DNA from: Yanghanlia sp047501535
GTDB lineage: Bacteria; Pseudomonadota; Gammaproteobacteria; Burkholderiales; Burkholderiaceae_B
Direction: 5' to 3'
DNA: 64,000 nucleotides
NCBI RefSeq assembly: GCF_047501535.1
Contig: NZ_JAZDRJ010000001.1
Span: forward strand, 333,289 to 397,288
Positions 17,637 through 27,387 of the stretch are shown here, one piece after another. Position numbers and translations under genes: made by a program. How positions within the stretch are numbered: the first letter of the stretch is position 1; every line of letters begins with the position of its first letter. The notes under the pieces were generated by a model. It was not told where the DNA came from. It made no database searches and saw nothing but the letters and a program-made list of their open reading frames with translations.

Positions 17637-18338
17637 TTAGTCGCGGTGATACGTGACGAACTCGTCCAGCGTCATTCTGTCGGGCTGGAATTCGTTCACT
17701 TTCTGGCTAGTGTCTTCATAGCCGATCGCAATATCGCATACGACGATTTTGTCGTCGCCAATGCCGAGCTGTTCCTTAACGATGGCAGAGTAATTCGCAA
17801 TGGCGGCTTGGGGGCAGGTATGCAGACCGTATCCGCGCGCGCCAATCATGATGTTCTGCAGGAACATGCCGTAGTCCAGCCAACTGCCTGTTTGCAGGTC
17901 CTTGTCTATGGTGAACACCAGGACGACCGGGGCGTCGAAAAATTCGTAATTGCGACCATGTTGGCGCGAGGCGGCTTCGCGATCACCTTTCTCGATACCC
18001 AGCAGGTTGTACAGGCCCCAACCGGTGGCGCGACGCCGTTCGATATAGGGTGTACGCCAGGTCAACGGGTAATACTGGTATTCCCGTTCCGCCGGTTGTC
18101 CCGCTTCGTGGGCGGCTAACAAGGCAGCTGAAAGCCGGTCGCGGGCCGCGCCTGACACCACATGCACTTGCCAGGGCTGTACATTGCTGCCGCTGGGTGC
18201 CATGCCTGCCGCCAGCAGCAGCTCATCAAGCAGTGCGGGGTCGACAGGTTTGGGCAGAAAAGCCCGGACGCTTTTTCGGGAAGTGATGGCTTCAAGTACG
18301 GGTGAGCGTACAGGGATGGTGCTTGTTGAATCTTTCAT
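17637..18338 (-). CDS. Nitroreductase-family oxidoreductase
   Basis: A 233-residue FMN enzyme. The N-terminus has the phosphate-binding SRKSVRAFLPKPVD, then AAGMAPSGSNVQPWQVHVV, the classic nitroreductase stretch near residue 50. QNIMIGARGYGLHTCPQAA forms the second FMN-contact region. Members use NAD(P)H to reduce nitroaromatics, quinones or enoates. The physiological substrate cannot be read from sequence. It is convergent with the Bcr/CflA gene and in the same direction as, but about 60 bases downstream of, a LysR gene. Confidence 0.87.
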   Translation of the reverse strand: MKDSTSTIPVRSPVLEAITSRKSVRAFLPKPVDPALLDELLLAAGMAPSGSNVQPWQVHVVSGAARDRLSAALLAAHEAGQPAEREYQYYPLTWRTPYIERRRATGWGLYNLLGIEKGDREAASRQHGRNYEFFDAPVVLVFTIDKDLQTGSWLDYGMFLQNIMIGARGYGLHTCPQAAIANYSAIVKEQLGIGDDKIVVCDIAIGYEDTSQKVNEFQPDRMTLDEFVTYHRD

Positions 18339-18401
18339 GTGTGACGAAGGTGTTGGATGAATGGATGCGTCAGCATACTGCAGATAGGTGGATTTTCCGA
18401 T

Positions 18402-19349
18402 TCACGTTCGCGATGGAGAACCGGCTGCGGGGGCAATCGCTGCTCTTCGTTCCCGCAGGTAATGAGCATGGCGCCTGACAAGGGTGGCAAAGAAGTCAGC
18501 AGTCGCCAGTAACGGCGTATCGTCCCGTTTCAACAGGCAAATACTATGAGCGGGCAAAGGGTCGAGCAGGGGTAGGGCGCGTAGCAGGGGCTTAAACGCG
18601 GGTTGCTCAACGATGAGCCGTGGCAATATGCAGAGGATATCGCTATTCAGAAGCAGGTTCTGCAATGTCCAGTTCAGATCACACTGCACCACTCTGGCAG
18701 GAGGGGGCAGCTGTTGCTTCTTGAACGCCTTCAGGATCGCAGTGCCAGGACCATCTTCTACAGCGCCTGTAAGTGCCCACGTGGCGTGTTGCAGGTCGGC
18801 CAACCGCTTTGTGGCAGCAAGCGGGTGGCCATGGCGACAGGCTACGACTAAGTCGACATCGAACAGATGCTCAGACTGTATGCCGGGTTCCGTCTTGTCC
18901 ACTGGTGCGGCGAGAATAGACATGTCCATCTGGCCTTGCCTGAGCGGTGCGACATGGTCGTAGTACAAGCCCCCCACCAAGGCGATACGTACATTCGGAT
19001 ACCTGCGCTGGAACTCGTTGACCACCTCTGGAATGAAAGTCGCACCTGGGCTGGGCCCAACGCCAACGGTGATCATGCCTTCCTGCTTGCCCCTGCGTTG
19101 GGCAATGTCTTCTGCTGCGCGCTGAGATTGCGAGACGATCAGCTGCGCATGCGCCAGAAGAGCAGTGCCATATTCCGTGAGCCGGGTGCCACGAGCATGC
19201 CTTTCTACCAACCGCACATGAAGTTCATCTTCCAGCGCCCGAAGGCTTTTTGCCAAAGCGGGGCCGGTTACACCGCGGCTGCGTGCTGCGGCCCGTAGGC
19301 TACCGGCTTCAGCGAGAGCGATGAAGTCCCGAAGTTGTTGGAGAGTCAT
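18402..19349 (-). CDS. LysR-family regulator
   Basis: A 315-residue LysR regulator beginning MTLQQLRDFIALAEAGSLRA and with helix-turn-helix GVTGPALAKSLRALEDELHV. The effector domain has TVGVGPSPGATFIPEVVNEF and LLNSDILCILPRL. ATG 19349 gives the standard LTTR start; the frame extends to 19433 without sense. It lies divergently to a Bug protein / TPP-enzyme pair (gap about 130 bases) and is the natural candidate regulator of that uptake-degradation unit. Confidence 0.88.
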   Translation of the reverse strand: MTLQQLRDFIALAEAGSLRAAARSRGVTGPALAKSLRALEDELHVRLVERHARGTRLTEYGTALLAHAQLIVSQSQRAAEDIAQRRGKQEGMITVGVGPSPGATFIPEVVNEFQRRYPNVRIALVGGLYYDHVAPLRQGQMDMSILAAPVDKTEPGIQSEHLFDVDLVVACRHGHPLAATKRLADLQHATWALTGAVEDGPGTAILKAFKKQQLPPPARVVQCDLNWTLQNLLLNSDILCILPRLIVEQPAFKPLLRALPLLDPLPAHSICLLKRDDTPLLATADFFATLVRRHAHYLRERRAAIAPAAGSPSRT

Positions 19350-19482
19350 AGGCGGCGCAGGGGCTGACTGAATACTAAAAGTAATCGCTAGTGCTTCCAA
19401 GCTTACCATGGGGTTTATGACAAGCCTTACCATATTGAAAGGCAGGCAGACACTGCATCGTTAAGTAAATCCAGGAGACGAC

Positions 19483-20475
19483 ATGCTGAAAACTCAACTT
19501 CACTCGGTAACCCGCAAAGTGTTCGCGGCAGCGGCCATCAGCCTGTTTGGCATGATGTCTGCACCCGCCATGGGTAATACCTATCCTCAGAAACCCATCA
19601 CAATCGTGGCGCCCTTTCCTCCCGGTGGAGCAGTTGACCTGTTAGCCCGCGTCGTGGGCGAGCATTTGAGCGCCGAACTGGGGCAGACGGTAGCCGTAGA
19701 GAACAAAGCGGGTGCAGGGACGGTCATTGGTGCGACCTATGTCGCCCGGTCACGTCCGGATGGCTACACCCTTTTGTTGGCGACAAACACGACGATGGTC
19801 ACCAACCGTTTCCTGTTTAAGGAACTGAGCTATGAGCCCGATGCGTTCGAGCCCGTAGGCATGCTGGGGCAGGTTCCCATGGTGCTGATCACCAGCAAAA
19901 AAAGCGAGTTTGACAGTTTTGAGGCAATGATCGACTTGGCTAAGAAGCGCCCAGGCGATCTCACCATGGCGTCGGTAGGTATGGGCACCACTTCGCATCT
20001 AGCCCTGGAAAACCTCAAACAGATGGGCAATGTCGATGTGACCCACGTTCCTTTTAACGGGATTGCGCAGGTGCTTCCAGCGTTGGTGAATGGTGACGTC
20101 GATGGTTTCTTCGATACGGTTTCGACCGGCATGAAACATGTGCAAAGCGGCCATGTTAATGCGGTGGCCCTGACGAGCGCAGACAGAGTGAAGGCGTATC
20201 CCGAACTGAAAACCATTGCCGAAATGGGTTACCCGAATTTCGATATGAGCATCTGGTTCAGCTTGGTGGCTCCCGCGGGGACGCCGGACGACGTGTTGAA
20301 GACCTTGCGAGATGCTTTGCGTGTCGTATCAACAAAGGAAAGTTATCTGGAAAAGCTGAGCTTTTCCAATATTGAACCGACCGATACCGATCCGCAGTTC
20401 CTGAAAGATCAGATCGCCAAGGAAGCTCAGGTGATCAAGGTTTTGGTTGAAAACTCGGAAATTGAACAGCGCTAA
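19483..20475 (+). CDS. Bug-family substrate-binding protein
   Basis: A 330-residue periplasmic binding protein of the tripartite tricarboxylate transporter (TctC/Bug) family, with a signal peptide cut near SAPAMGNTYP. Family marks are PITIVAPFPPGGAVDLLARV (strand 1 and ligand loop), ENKAGAGTVIGATYVA, PDGYTLLL and the hinge motif VPFNGIAQVLPALVNGDVD. AGGAG precedes the ATG. No TctA/TctB membrane subunits are near, as is usual for the large Bug expansions of Alcaligenaceae. It is followed 29 bases later by a TPP enzyme, suggesting that the ligand is a 2-oxo or hydroxy acid. Confidence 0.9.
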   Translation: MLKTQLHSVTRKVFAAAAISLFGMMSAPAMGNTYPQKPITIVAPFPPGGAVDLLARVVGEHLSAELGQTVAVENKAGAGTVIGATYVARSRPDGYTLLLATNTTMVTNRFLFKELSYEPDAFEPVGMLGQVPMVLITSKKSEFDSFEAMIDLAKKRPGDLTMASVGMGTTSHLALENLKQMGNVDVTHVPFNGIAQVLPALVNGDVDGFFDTVSTGMKHVQSGHVNAVALTSADRVKAYPELKTIAEMGYPNFDMSIWFSLVAPAGTPDDVLKTLRDALRVVSTKESYLEKLSFSNIEPTDTDPQFLKDQIAKEAQVIKVLVENSEIEQR

Positions 20476-20504
20476 GCGCTTGCAGGGCGAATCAGGAAGG
20501 ATAG

Positions 20505-22064
20505 ATGATGAATGGTGCGGATATTCTGTGTGACACCCTGTTGGCGCACGATGTGGATGTGTGCTTTACCAACCCGGGTACGTCGGAAATGCACTTTGTG
20601 GCGGCCCTCGATAAGAAAGAAGGGATGCGCTGTGTGTTGGGCCTGTTCGAGGGGGTGGTGACTGGTGCGGCGGACGGCTATGGGCGCATGGCAGATAAGC
20701 CCGCTGCCACCCTGTTGCACCTCGGGCCAGGGCTGGCAAATGGTTTGGCCAGCCTGCACAACGCCCGGCGTGCCGAAACTCCGATTCTGAATATTGTGGG
20801 CGACCATGCGGTTGGCCACTTGCAGCATGATTCGCCCTTGACCAGTGATATAGACAGCTTGGCGCGGCCGATGTCCAGCATGGTGAGGCGGGTGCGTAGC
20901 GCCGATGAGGTTTCCACCGCTACTGTGGAGGCCATTGAGGCGACGCGGGCAGGGGCGGGCGCGATTGCAACCCTGATTTTGCCGGCTGACGCATCATGGA
21001 GCCCGGCTCCTCCAACAGTGCGTCGGGCACGGCTCCCGCAGCGCACTGCTGTGTGTGACAACGCACTTAAACATGCCGCTGATTTGCTGCGTAATGGCAA
21101 GAGTACTTTGTTGCTGCTGGGGGGAAAGGCGTTGCGTAGCGGAGCGCTTGCAGCAGCCGACCGGATCGCGCAAGTGACGGGGGCCGAACTGATGACACCC
21201 ACAGCGAACGCCAGAATTGAACGTGGCCGGGGAAGGGTGGCGATTGACCGGCTGCCATTCAATGTGGACCAAGCAGTGCAAAGAATGGCCGGGTTCAAAC
21301 AGGTTATTTTGGTCGGGGCGCCGTCGCCATCAATTTTCTTCGCTTATCCCGGTAAACCGGGGACCCCTTTGGCTGATGGTTGCGAAGTTTTTGCACTGAC
21401 GCGGGCCTCAGACGATTTGCAGCAAGCCTTGGAATCGCTTGCGGATCTGTTAGGAGCGCAGGCTCTGCAGGCGCGTCAGGAAAGCGGTGAGCCGAAACTG
21501 GCGCTGCCTTCAGGGGCGGTGGATGAATTCTCTGGCACCACCGTGATTCAGACCATTGCTGCGCTAGCGCCGGATAACGCCATTATTTGTGATGAGTCAG
21601 TATCGGCGGGAAGATTGATGTATGGTGCGTTGTCGCAGGCCGCTCCGCATGATTATCTGCAACTGACCGGAGGCGCAATCGGGTTTGGCATTCCCGTAGC
21701 AGCGGGTGCCGCGATCGCCTGCCCCGATCGTAAGTTGATCTTGATGCAGGCAGACGGCAGCGGAATGTACAACATTCAAGGCTTGTGGACTCATGCGCGC
21801 GAACAGCTCGATATCGTGACGGTTATTTTCGCCAACCACAGCTATGCCGTCCTTCACAACGAGTTGCGTATGGTTGGCGCGGGCGAAGCGGGGCGTAACG
21901 CACGCCGTATGCTGGACATCGTTGATCCAAAATTCAACTGGGTGTCTATGGCCGACGCCGCAGGCATTGAAGCGGCCCGCGTGGCGGATTTAGACACATT
22001 TATTGATGTATTTAAAACGGCGCTGGCCAGAAAAGGCCCGTTCTTGATTGAGGTGTCCCTGTAA
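20505..22064 (+). CDS. Thiamine-diphosphate enzyme, acetolactate synthase-like
   Basis: A 519-residue ThDP-dependent enzyme. The N-terminal domain has TNPGTSEMHFVAALD and the cofactor-activating Glu in GLFEGVVTGAADGYGR (near residue 51). The C-terminal pyrophosphate-binding GDG-type motif is ADGSGMYNIQGLWTHA followed by VTVIFANHSYAVL. It is shorter than IlvB/IlvG (about 560) and lacks an obvious FAD loop, so a 2-oxoacid decarboxylase or carboligase related to benzoylformate decarboxylase is at least as likely as acetolactate synthesis; no ilvN small subunit is adjacent. Two tandem ATGs (20505, 20508) follow AGGAAGGA. Confidence 0.8.
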   Translation: MMNGADILCDTLLAHDVDVCFTNPGTSEMHFVAALDKKEGMRCVLGLFEGVVTGAADGYGRMADKPAATLLHLGPGLANGLASLHNARRAETPILNIVGDHAVGHLQHDSPLTSDIDSLARPMSSMVRRVRSADEVSTATVEAIEATRAGAGAIATLILPADASWSPAPPTVRRARLPQRTAVCDNALKHAADLLRNGKSTLLLLGGKALRSGALAAADRIAQVTGAELMTPTANARIERGRGRVAIDRLPFNVDQAVQRMAGFKQVILVGAPSPSIFFAYPGKPGTPLADGCEVFALTRASDDLQQALESLADLLGAQALQARQESGEPKLALPSGAVDEFSGTTVIQTIAALAPDNAIICDESVSAGRLMYGALSQAAPHDYLQLTGGAIGFGIPVAAGAAIACPDRKLILMQADGSGMYNIQGLWTHAREQLDIVTVIFANHSYAVLHNELRMVGAGEAGRNARRMLDIVDPKFNWVSMADAAGIEAARVADLDTFIDVFKTALARKGPFLIEVSL

Positions 22065-22166
22065 AGGGGGGGCGGTGCAGCCCCTGCATTTTAGGATTCA
22101 GGGCGCTGTGCTCTATAGTGCGGTGTGGCTAAGCTTTAGCCTGCAAACCACCCACTGGAGCACAGT

Positions 22167-23189
22167 ATGCAATCCAATCAGTCCTTCCCTATCCGTGCAC
22201 TCAGAGGTCGACATCAACGGTTGCGCGATACCGGTTGCGCCGTTGCTTTGAGCGCCATCCTCCTTTCTGGCGCAGGAGTTGGTGTGGCCAATGCCCAACC
22301 GCACAGCGGTTTGCAGCTAAGCGAAATCAATGAGGCGAGCCACCCTTACAGCACTTGGAATTGCGCCAGGCAGCCCATCAAGACGCGCATGGTGGGCCGG
22401 TCACTGGAAGTCCGGGTGGGTGAAGAAAGCCGTTTTCTGCTGCCTGCCGTATCGGCTTCGGGGGCGCGCTACGTGGCGCCGGGTGATGCCGATACTGAAT
22501 TCTGGAGCAAGGGCGGGCAAGCCAATGTCACATGGTCGGGTGTTGCATTACCCATCTGCGCACAAGAGGGCACGCTTGTCACGCCAGTGCGAGCCAGCGG
22601 AAACGAACCGTTTTGGTCTATTGATTACGATGGCTGGCAAATTACGCTGAGTGAGCCCGGCCGGCCTGAGCAACAATTCACCCAGGTCGAGCAAAGTCCC
22701 AGTGCTTATGGTTGGACGTTGCAAACCACAGAAGGCCGGCCTTCCGTGCGAGTCAACATCACCGAGGCCGTTTGCCAGGACAATATGAGCGGGCAGCTCT
22801 ACCCTTACACAGTGACTTTGAACATGAACGAACAGACGCATCAAGGGTGTGGCGGCGACCCGGCACGGTTGCTACAGGGTGCAACCTGGCAATTGAAAAC
22901 TGTGGGTGAAACGGCTGTGACGGTAGCCGCGCACTTGGAGTTTCTTGCTGACAATCGTCTGGCGGGCTCTGACGGCTGCAATCGTCTTATGGGGCGTTAC
23001 GAGCTCAGCGGTGAAGGCATCCGGTTTTCTCAACTGGCGGGCACACGCATGGCGTGCGCACCCGAAATCATGAAGCAAGCCGATACGATAGGGCGGTTGT
23101 TAGCCGATGTGCATCGTTTCGCTTTCGATGATTCCGGCGCTCTGCTGCTGGAAACGAGTGCGGACACTTTGCGCTTAGTGGCGGAATAA
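22167..23189 (+). CDS. Envelope protein: MliC-like + lipoprotein-like + META (HslJ) domains
   Basis: A 340-residue exported protein. After a signal peptide (LSAILLSGAGVGVANAQP) comes a lysozyme-inhibitor MliC-like domain (about 50-130: YSTWNC, SGARYVAPGDADTEFWSKGG, LPIC). A middle domain (about 140-235) begins ASGNEPFWSIDYDGWQITL, as in the COG3650-type lipoproteins. A C-terminal META domain (about 245-340) has LEFLADNRLAGSDGCNRL then RFSQLAGTRMACAPEIMKQ, the HslJ signature. It should sit in the periplasm or outer membrane and may protect against lysozyme or envelope stress. It has no lipobox Cys. Start ATG follows GGAG by six bases. Confidence 0.82.
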   Translation: MQSNQSFPIRALRGRHQRLRDTGCAVALSAILLSGAGVGVANAQPHSGLQLSEINEASHPYSTWNCARQPIKTRMVGRSLEVRVGEESRFLLPAVSASGARYVAPGDADTEFWSKGGQANVTWSGVALPICAQEGTLVTPVRASGNEPFWSIDYDGWQITLSEPGRPEQQFTQVEQSPSAYGWTLQTTEGRPSVRVNITEAVCQDNMSGQLYPYTVTLNMNEQTHQGCGGDPARLLQGATWQLKTVGETAVTVAAHLEFLADNRLAGSDGCNRLMGRYELSGEGIRFSQLAGTRMACAPEIMKQADTIGRLLADVHRFAFDDSGALLLETSADTLRLVAE

Positions 23190-23298
23190 CAGTTTCGGCG
23201 TAGGGGCCTCACGCCTCGCAGTCGTTGTTGCTCTTGCTTTAGGCAAAGTGGGCCGCGCTCACCATCGCCTTCAAAGCGCAGGCACGGGGCAATCCGCC

Positions 23299-24636
23299 TT
23301 AGCTTCTTGCTGAGTTCAGTGGCGCAGTGACAGCCGGTCGTAAAGATAAGGCCAGGCTCACACCGCGCAGGGCGTTGAAAATCAGGAATGACAGCCACAG
23401 GCCATGGTTGCCCAGCCATGGCAGCAGAGCGAGCGACAGGGCCAGAAAGGCCAGCGAACACCCCAACATGACCAGCATTAAAGGCCGGGTGCGGGTCGCG
23501 CCCATGAAAACGCCGTCGTACAAGTAGGCGGGCATGGAGATTAAGGGGGCGAGAATGGCCCAGGCTAGATACTGTTTGGCCAGCGTTCTGATGTCGGGCT
23601 GGTCGGTCAGCAGGTCGATCAATTGGGTTCCCGCTACGGCATAGACCAGTGCATACAACAATGAGCCTAACAAACCCCAGGCCATGCACACGCGAATTAC
23701 CCGCGTCAGCCGCTTTGTGTCGCGCCGGCCCACTGCAGAACCCGTCAGGGTTTCGGCTGCGTGCGCGAAGCCATCCAAACCATACGATGTGAAGCTCAAG
23801 AAGTTCAGCAAAATGGCGTTGGCCGCCAGCAAGGCATCGCCTTGGCGGGCGCCCAGATGGGTGAACCATGCCATGGTGGCCAACAGACAGGCAGTACGAA
23901 TAAAAATATGGCTGTTGATCTGAATCAGCCGGCGCATGGCTGCGGTTTCAATCAGTTCGGCCCATTGTGTTCTGTCAATTTGCGTGCGATAGCTGCGCCA
24001 AATCAGCCAGGCACCCACGGCCGTGCCGCTGATATCCGCGACTGCTGTCGCCCGGCCTATTCCACTCACTCCCCACCCCAAGCCATGGACAAAACTTAAG
24101 ACTGCAACCAGATTCACCAAGTTGATGAGTATCTGAATGGCCAGGGCGACGCGCACGCGTTGGCAGCCGAGCAGCCAACCGAGAATGACATAATTAATTA
24201 GCGCAAAGGGGGCAGACCACACACGGCCTTGCGCATACAAGTGCGCTTGTTCTGCTGCTTCCGCCGAGGCGCCCAGCAAGGTCAGGCCCCCATGGATCAA
24301 TGGCTGCTGGAGCAACAGAATCATCAGCCCCAGGCCGCCGGCCATCAGCACGCCGCGACTTATTGTCAACAGCACGGACTCTGTTTTTCCGGCGCCAAAA
24401 TATTGGGCGACCACACCGGTTGTCCCCATGCGCAGAAAGCCGAAAGCCCAGAATATGAGGTTGAACAGCAGGCTGCCCAGCGCCACGCCTGCCAAGTGTT
24501 GCGCACCAGGCAGATGGCCGGCGACGGCGGTATCAACGGCCGACATCAAAGGCTGTGTCAGATTGGCCAGAATGATGGGTATGGCCAGGAACAGGACTTG
24601 GCGGTAGCTGAGGTCGGACGACGAGGTGGAGCTCAT
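23299..24636 (-). CDS. MATE-family multidrug exporter (DinF-like)
   Basis: A 445-residue twelve-helix transporter. The N-terminal bundle begins with VLFLAIPIILANLTQPLMSAV followed by the family's DTAVAGHLPGAQHLAGVALG. FGFLRMGTTGVVAQYFGAGK marks helix 3, and YGLDGFAHAAETLTGSAVG marks the equivalent position in the second bundle, as in the DinF subgroup. ATG 24636 is used; the frame upstream to 24717 is polar and probably untranslated. It exports cationic drugs or toxic metabolites using a proton or sodium gradient. It converges with the MliC/META gene. Confidence 0.88.
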   Translation of the reverse strand: MSSTSSSDLSYRQVLFLAIPIILANLTQPLMSAVDTAVAGHLPGAQHLAGVALGSLLFNLIFWAFGFLRMGTTGVVAQYFGAGKTESVLLTISRGVLMAGGLGLMILLLQQPLIHGGLTLLGASAEAAEQAHLYAQGRVWSAPFALINYVILGWLLGCQRVRVALAIQILINLVNLVAVLSFVHGLGWGVSGIGRATAVADISGTAVGAWLIWRSYRTQIDRTQWAELIETAAMRRLIQINSHIFIRTACLLATMAWFTHLGARQGDALLAANAILLNFLSFTSYGLDGFAHAAETLTGSAVGRRDTKRLTRVIRVCMAWGLLGSLLYALVYAVAGTQLIDLLTDQPDIRTLAKQYLAWAILAPLISMPAYLYDGVFMGATRTRPLMLVMLGCSLAFLALSLALLPWLGNHGLWLSFLIFNALRGVSLALSLRPAVTAPLNSARS

Positions 24637-24855
24637 GAGGTGTGGTGCAAATGCTTTGGAACGGAGCCGGAAAACCGAGCTGGACGGAAGCCAGGAGGAT
24701 GGCATGCCGTCAATCATGTGGTGCCTATTGTGCCTTACTGCGCATCAGTTGTTTGATAAGGCAAATAATTTTTATATGATGTCGGACAGGCGCCTCCACG
24801 AACTCTTCCCAATTACCCGGCCGCAGCCTTCGGTCGGAAAATATGTGAGCCCAAT

Positions 24856-26382
24856 ATGAAAAACCGTGAATTGCTCAGCCTTTCAGCAGTAGAGATGCGT
24901 CGCCAGATCGGCGCGCGCACGATTTCGGTACCCGAGTTGGTGGATGCCTGTATCGAACGCATAGAAGCTGTGAATCCGGCTGTCAACGCGGTCACGGCAA
25001 CGTGCTTTGAGCGCGCTCGTGAAGAAGCCCAGACAGCGCAGCGGCAGGTGATGCAGGGTGAACCGCTGGGCCTGCTGCACGGCCTGCCACTGGGTGTCAA
25101 AGATCTCGAAGAGACGGCAGGGTTGTTGTCCACTTACGGTTCGCCACGCTTCCGGGGCCATATTCCGGCTCATGACAATAGTTTTGTCGCCAGTTTGCGC
25201 CGTGCCGGTGCAATTGTGCTGGGCAAGACCAATGTGCCTGAAATGGGCGCCGGTGCAAATAGCCGCAACCCAGTCTGGGGGGCGACCGGCAACCCGTTCA
25301 ACCCCAGCCTTAATGCCGGAGGCTCCTCAGGCGGTTCGGCAGTCGCGTTAGCACTGGACATGATGCCGGTCTGCACGGGCTCTGATACCGGTGGTTCTTT
25401 GCGTATTCCGGCAGCCTTGAACGGGGTAGTGGGTTTCAGGCCGTCGCCCGGACTGGTACCGGTGGATCGCCGCCAATTGGGCTGGACGCCCATCTCTGTT
25501 GTCGGCCCTATGGGCCGTAATGTGGAAGATACCTGCCTGCAATTAGCCGCCACCATTGGGCTGGATGACCGCGACCCCCTCTCGTATTTGCCTCAAGCCA
25601 CCGGCGCGGTTTTTTCGCAGCCTCACCATGTTGATCTGGCCTCTTTGCGCGTCGGCTATACCGAAGATTTTGGCGTATGCCCGGTGGATGATGGTATTCG
25701 CCAGGTGTTTCGCGAACGCATTGAAGCGATCCGCCATTTGTTCCGTAGTTGTGAGCGCGTAGAACCGGACATGGCCGAAGCCGACCGTTGTTTCGATGTG
25801 GTGCGCGCCATGGGTTTTGTGGCCGGCTTTAAAGAAGCTTATGAGAACGAGCCGGAATTACTTGGCCCCAATATCCGTGCAAATTACGAGATGGGTGCGG
25901 GAATGTCGATGGCTGACGCCGCCTGGGCTCATCTTGAGCAAACCAAGATTTTTCGTAATTTCCAGCAGCTTTATAACGATGTTGATATCGTGATTTCACC
26001 CACCACGCCGGTATCGCCATTCCCCTGGACGCAGCTTTACCTAGATGAAATAAACGGCCAGAAAACCCGCAATTATTACCATTGGCTGGGCCTGACGTAT
26101 GTGATTACTCTGGTGACCAACCCGACGATTTCCTTGCCCTGCGGCGTCGACCAAAACGGCATGCCTTTTGGCTTACAGATTGTGGGGCGGCATCGCGGTG
26201 ATTTTGCCTTGTTGAATATTGCTTACAGCCTGGAAGCCGCGTTTGCCGCCAACCCGGCGACTGCCCGGCCGCTTCCCGATTTACAGGCTTTGCTTACGCC
26301 GCGCCCCGAACTGCAGTCCATCGTCACCCACCCGCCTATTTATGGTGGTGAGGCAGGGGCCGAAGCGCACGCGCCGGTATAA
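24856..26382 (+). CDS. Amidase signature-family amidase
   Basis: A 508-residue amidase with the Ser-cisSer-Lys triad. The Lys lies in LGVKDLEETAG near residue 82, the cis-Ser in GGSSGGSAVALALDM near 160, and the nucleophile Ser in TGSDTGGSLRIPAALNGVVG near 184. The C-terminal PCGVDQNGMPFGLQIVGRH is also typical. It hydrolyses carboxamides; GatA is unlikely because gatB and gatC are missing and the C-terminus is long. Substrate unknown. It stands alone on the plus strand between a MATE gene and a methyltransferase gene. Confidence 0.9.
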   Translation: MKNRELLSLSAVEMRRQIGARTISVPELVDACIERIEAVNPAVNAVTATCFERAREEAQTAQRQVMQGEPLGLLHGLPLGVKDLEETAGLLSTYGSPRFRGHIPAHDNSFVASLRRAGAIVLGKTNVPEMGAGANSRNPVWGATGNPFNPSLNAGGSSGGSAVALALDMMPVCTGSDTGGSLRIPAALNGVVGFRPSPGLVPVDRRQLGWTPISVVGPMGRNVEDTCLQLAATIGLDDRDPLSYLPQATGAVFSQPHHVDLASLRVGYTEDFGVCPVDDGIRQVFRERIEAIRHLFRSCERVEPDMAEADRCFDVVRAMGFVAGFKEAYENEPELLGPNIRANYEMGAGMSMADAAWAHLEQTKIFRNFQQLYNDVDIVISPTTPVSPFPWTQLYLDEINGQKTRNYYHWLGLTYVITLVTNPTISLPCGVDQNGMPFGLQIVGRHRGDFALLNIAYSLEAAFAANPATARPLPDLQALLTPRPELQSIVTHPPIYGGEAGAEAHAPV

Positions 26383-26498
26383 CGGATAGGAAGACAGCTG
26401 GCCCGATAACACGGGCCTGCTGCAGGCTATGCGGGGTGTGGCGGGCTTGGGTCGTTCCCTCAACTGCGACCAATTTCGTGCCTATGGCAGGCAGGTTG

Positions 26499-27248
26499 CT
26501 AACTTTCTTGCACTGAGTGCAGTTTGTTGTTTTTGAAATTCAGTGTGAAATACGTCAGCGGTGCGGCGGCGTCAGCCTGAATATCGAGTTCCAGGCGGTT
26601 ACCCTCAAGCTTGGCGTTTTTCAGTTGCACCGCCTGGCCCGCCTTCCAGACGTCGGCTTCGACTTCCTGGAATTTTTGGCGAAGTTCCATACGATAAGGG
26701 GTGCCGTCCCAGCCTTCCCATTCCCACGTGCCGGCGATCTGGGCAGGCACCACCCACTTGTATATTTTTACCCCACTCAGTTCGAGCAGTTCGTCAGGCT
26801 TCCAGTCTCCCATGCTGAATGCGTGAGACACAATGCGGGTGCCTGGGCGCAATTCGTTAAGGAGGCGAGGCCGCAGTTGAAGATTGACGGAATCCAGCAG
26901 GTAGAGGGTGACGACGGTTGCTGCGCTGATGTCGGCGGTGAAGATGCTGTCTTCGATAAAGTCGACCATATATTCAACGCGCGTCAGGCCTGCGTATTCC
27001 ATGGCGTCGGCGATTCTGTATGGGTCGATTTCTATACCAATGCTACGGGTGTTGTAATGCCGGGCTGCGGCGACGACGATGCGGCCATCGCCTGCGCCCA
27101 AGTCATAGAGCAGGTCTTGCGGGCCGACGCCCGCCAGTTCCAGCATGGCCTTGATCACGCCTTCGTCGGTAGGGACAAAGGGGACGTCCAGGAAAGCATC
27201 CTGTTCCAGGGAATAGTTGTCAGGGTCGTCGACCAGATCTCTGAACAA
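26499..27248 (-). CDS. Class I SAM-dependent methyltransferase
   Basis: A 249-residue protein with a Rossmann methyltransferase core: motif I DLGAGDGRIVVAAARHY near residue 48, the acidic loop IGIEIDPYRIADAM, and DSIFTADISAATVVTLYLLD. The C-terminal half (VPAQIAGTWEWEGW onwards) is beta-rich and looks like an added domain. Similar proteins are often annotated as Dot1-like methyltransferases of unknown target. Translation probably begins at a TTG (27248) after CAGG. No signal peptide is seen, so it is cytosolic. It is not clearly in an operon. Confidence 0.8.
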   Translation of the reverse strand: MFRDLVDDPDNYSLEQDAFLDVPFVPTDEGVIKAMLELAGVGPQDLLYDLGAGDGRIVVAAARHYNTRSIGIEIDPYRIADAMEYAGLTRVEYMVDFIEDSIFTADISAATVVTLYLLDSVNLQLRPRLLNELRPGTRIVSHAFSMGDWKPDELLELSGVKIYKWVVPAQIAGTWEWEGWDGTPYRMELRQKFQEVEADVWKAGQAVQLKNAKLEGNRLELDIQADAAAPLTYFTLNFKNNKLHSVQES

Positions 27249-27387
27249 AGCTTATACCTGCAAAGAAGGTTAGATGTTGGATAGCGAATCGCCGCCGTGT
27301 TGTGGCGGAGAAGCTCTGGCCGAGAAGGCCGGAGCGCTACGTGGTTACTGAACAACCGTTGATCGATTATAGGGGAGAGCAGGCTGT

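Noticed and set aside
20505..22064. TPP enzyme as biosynthetic acetolactate synthase (ilvB)
   Set aside because: It is shorter than IlvB, has no adjacent ilvN, and sits with a Bug protein under a LysR regulator, pointing to catabolism.
23030..23869. 279-codon minus-strand ORF over the META and MATE genes
   Set aside because: It overlaps two well-supported genes and its product is Arg/Pro-rich, as expected from a shadow frame of GC-rich DNA.
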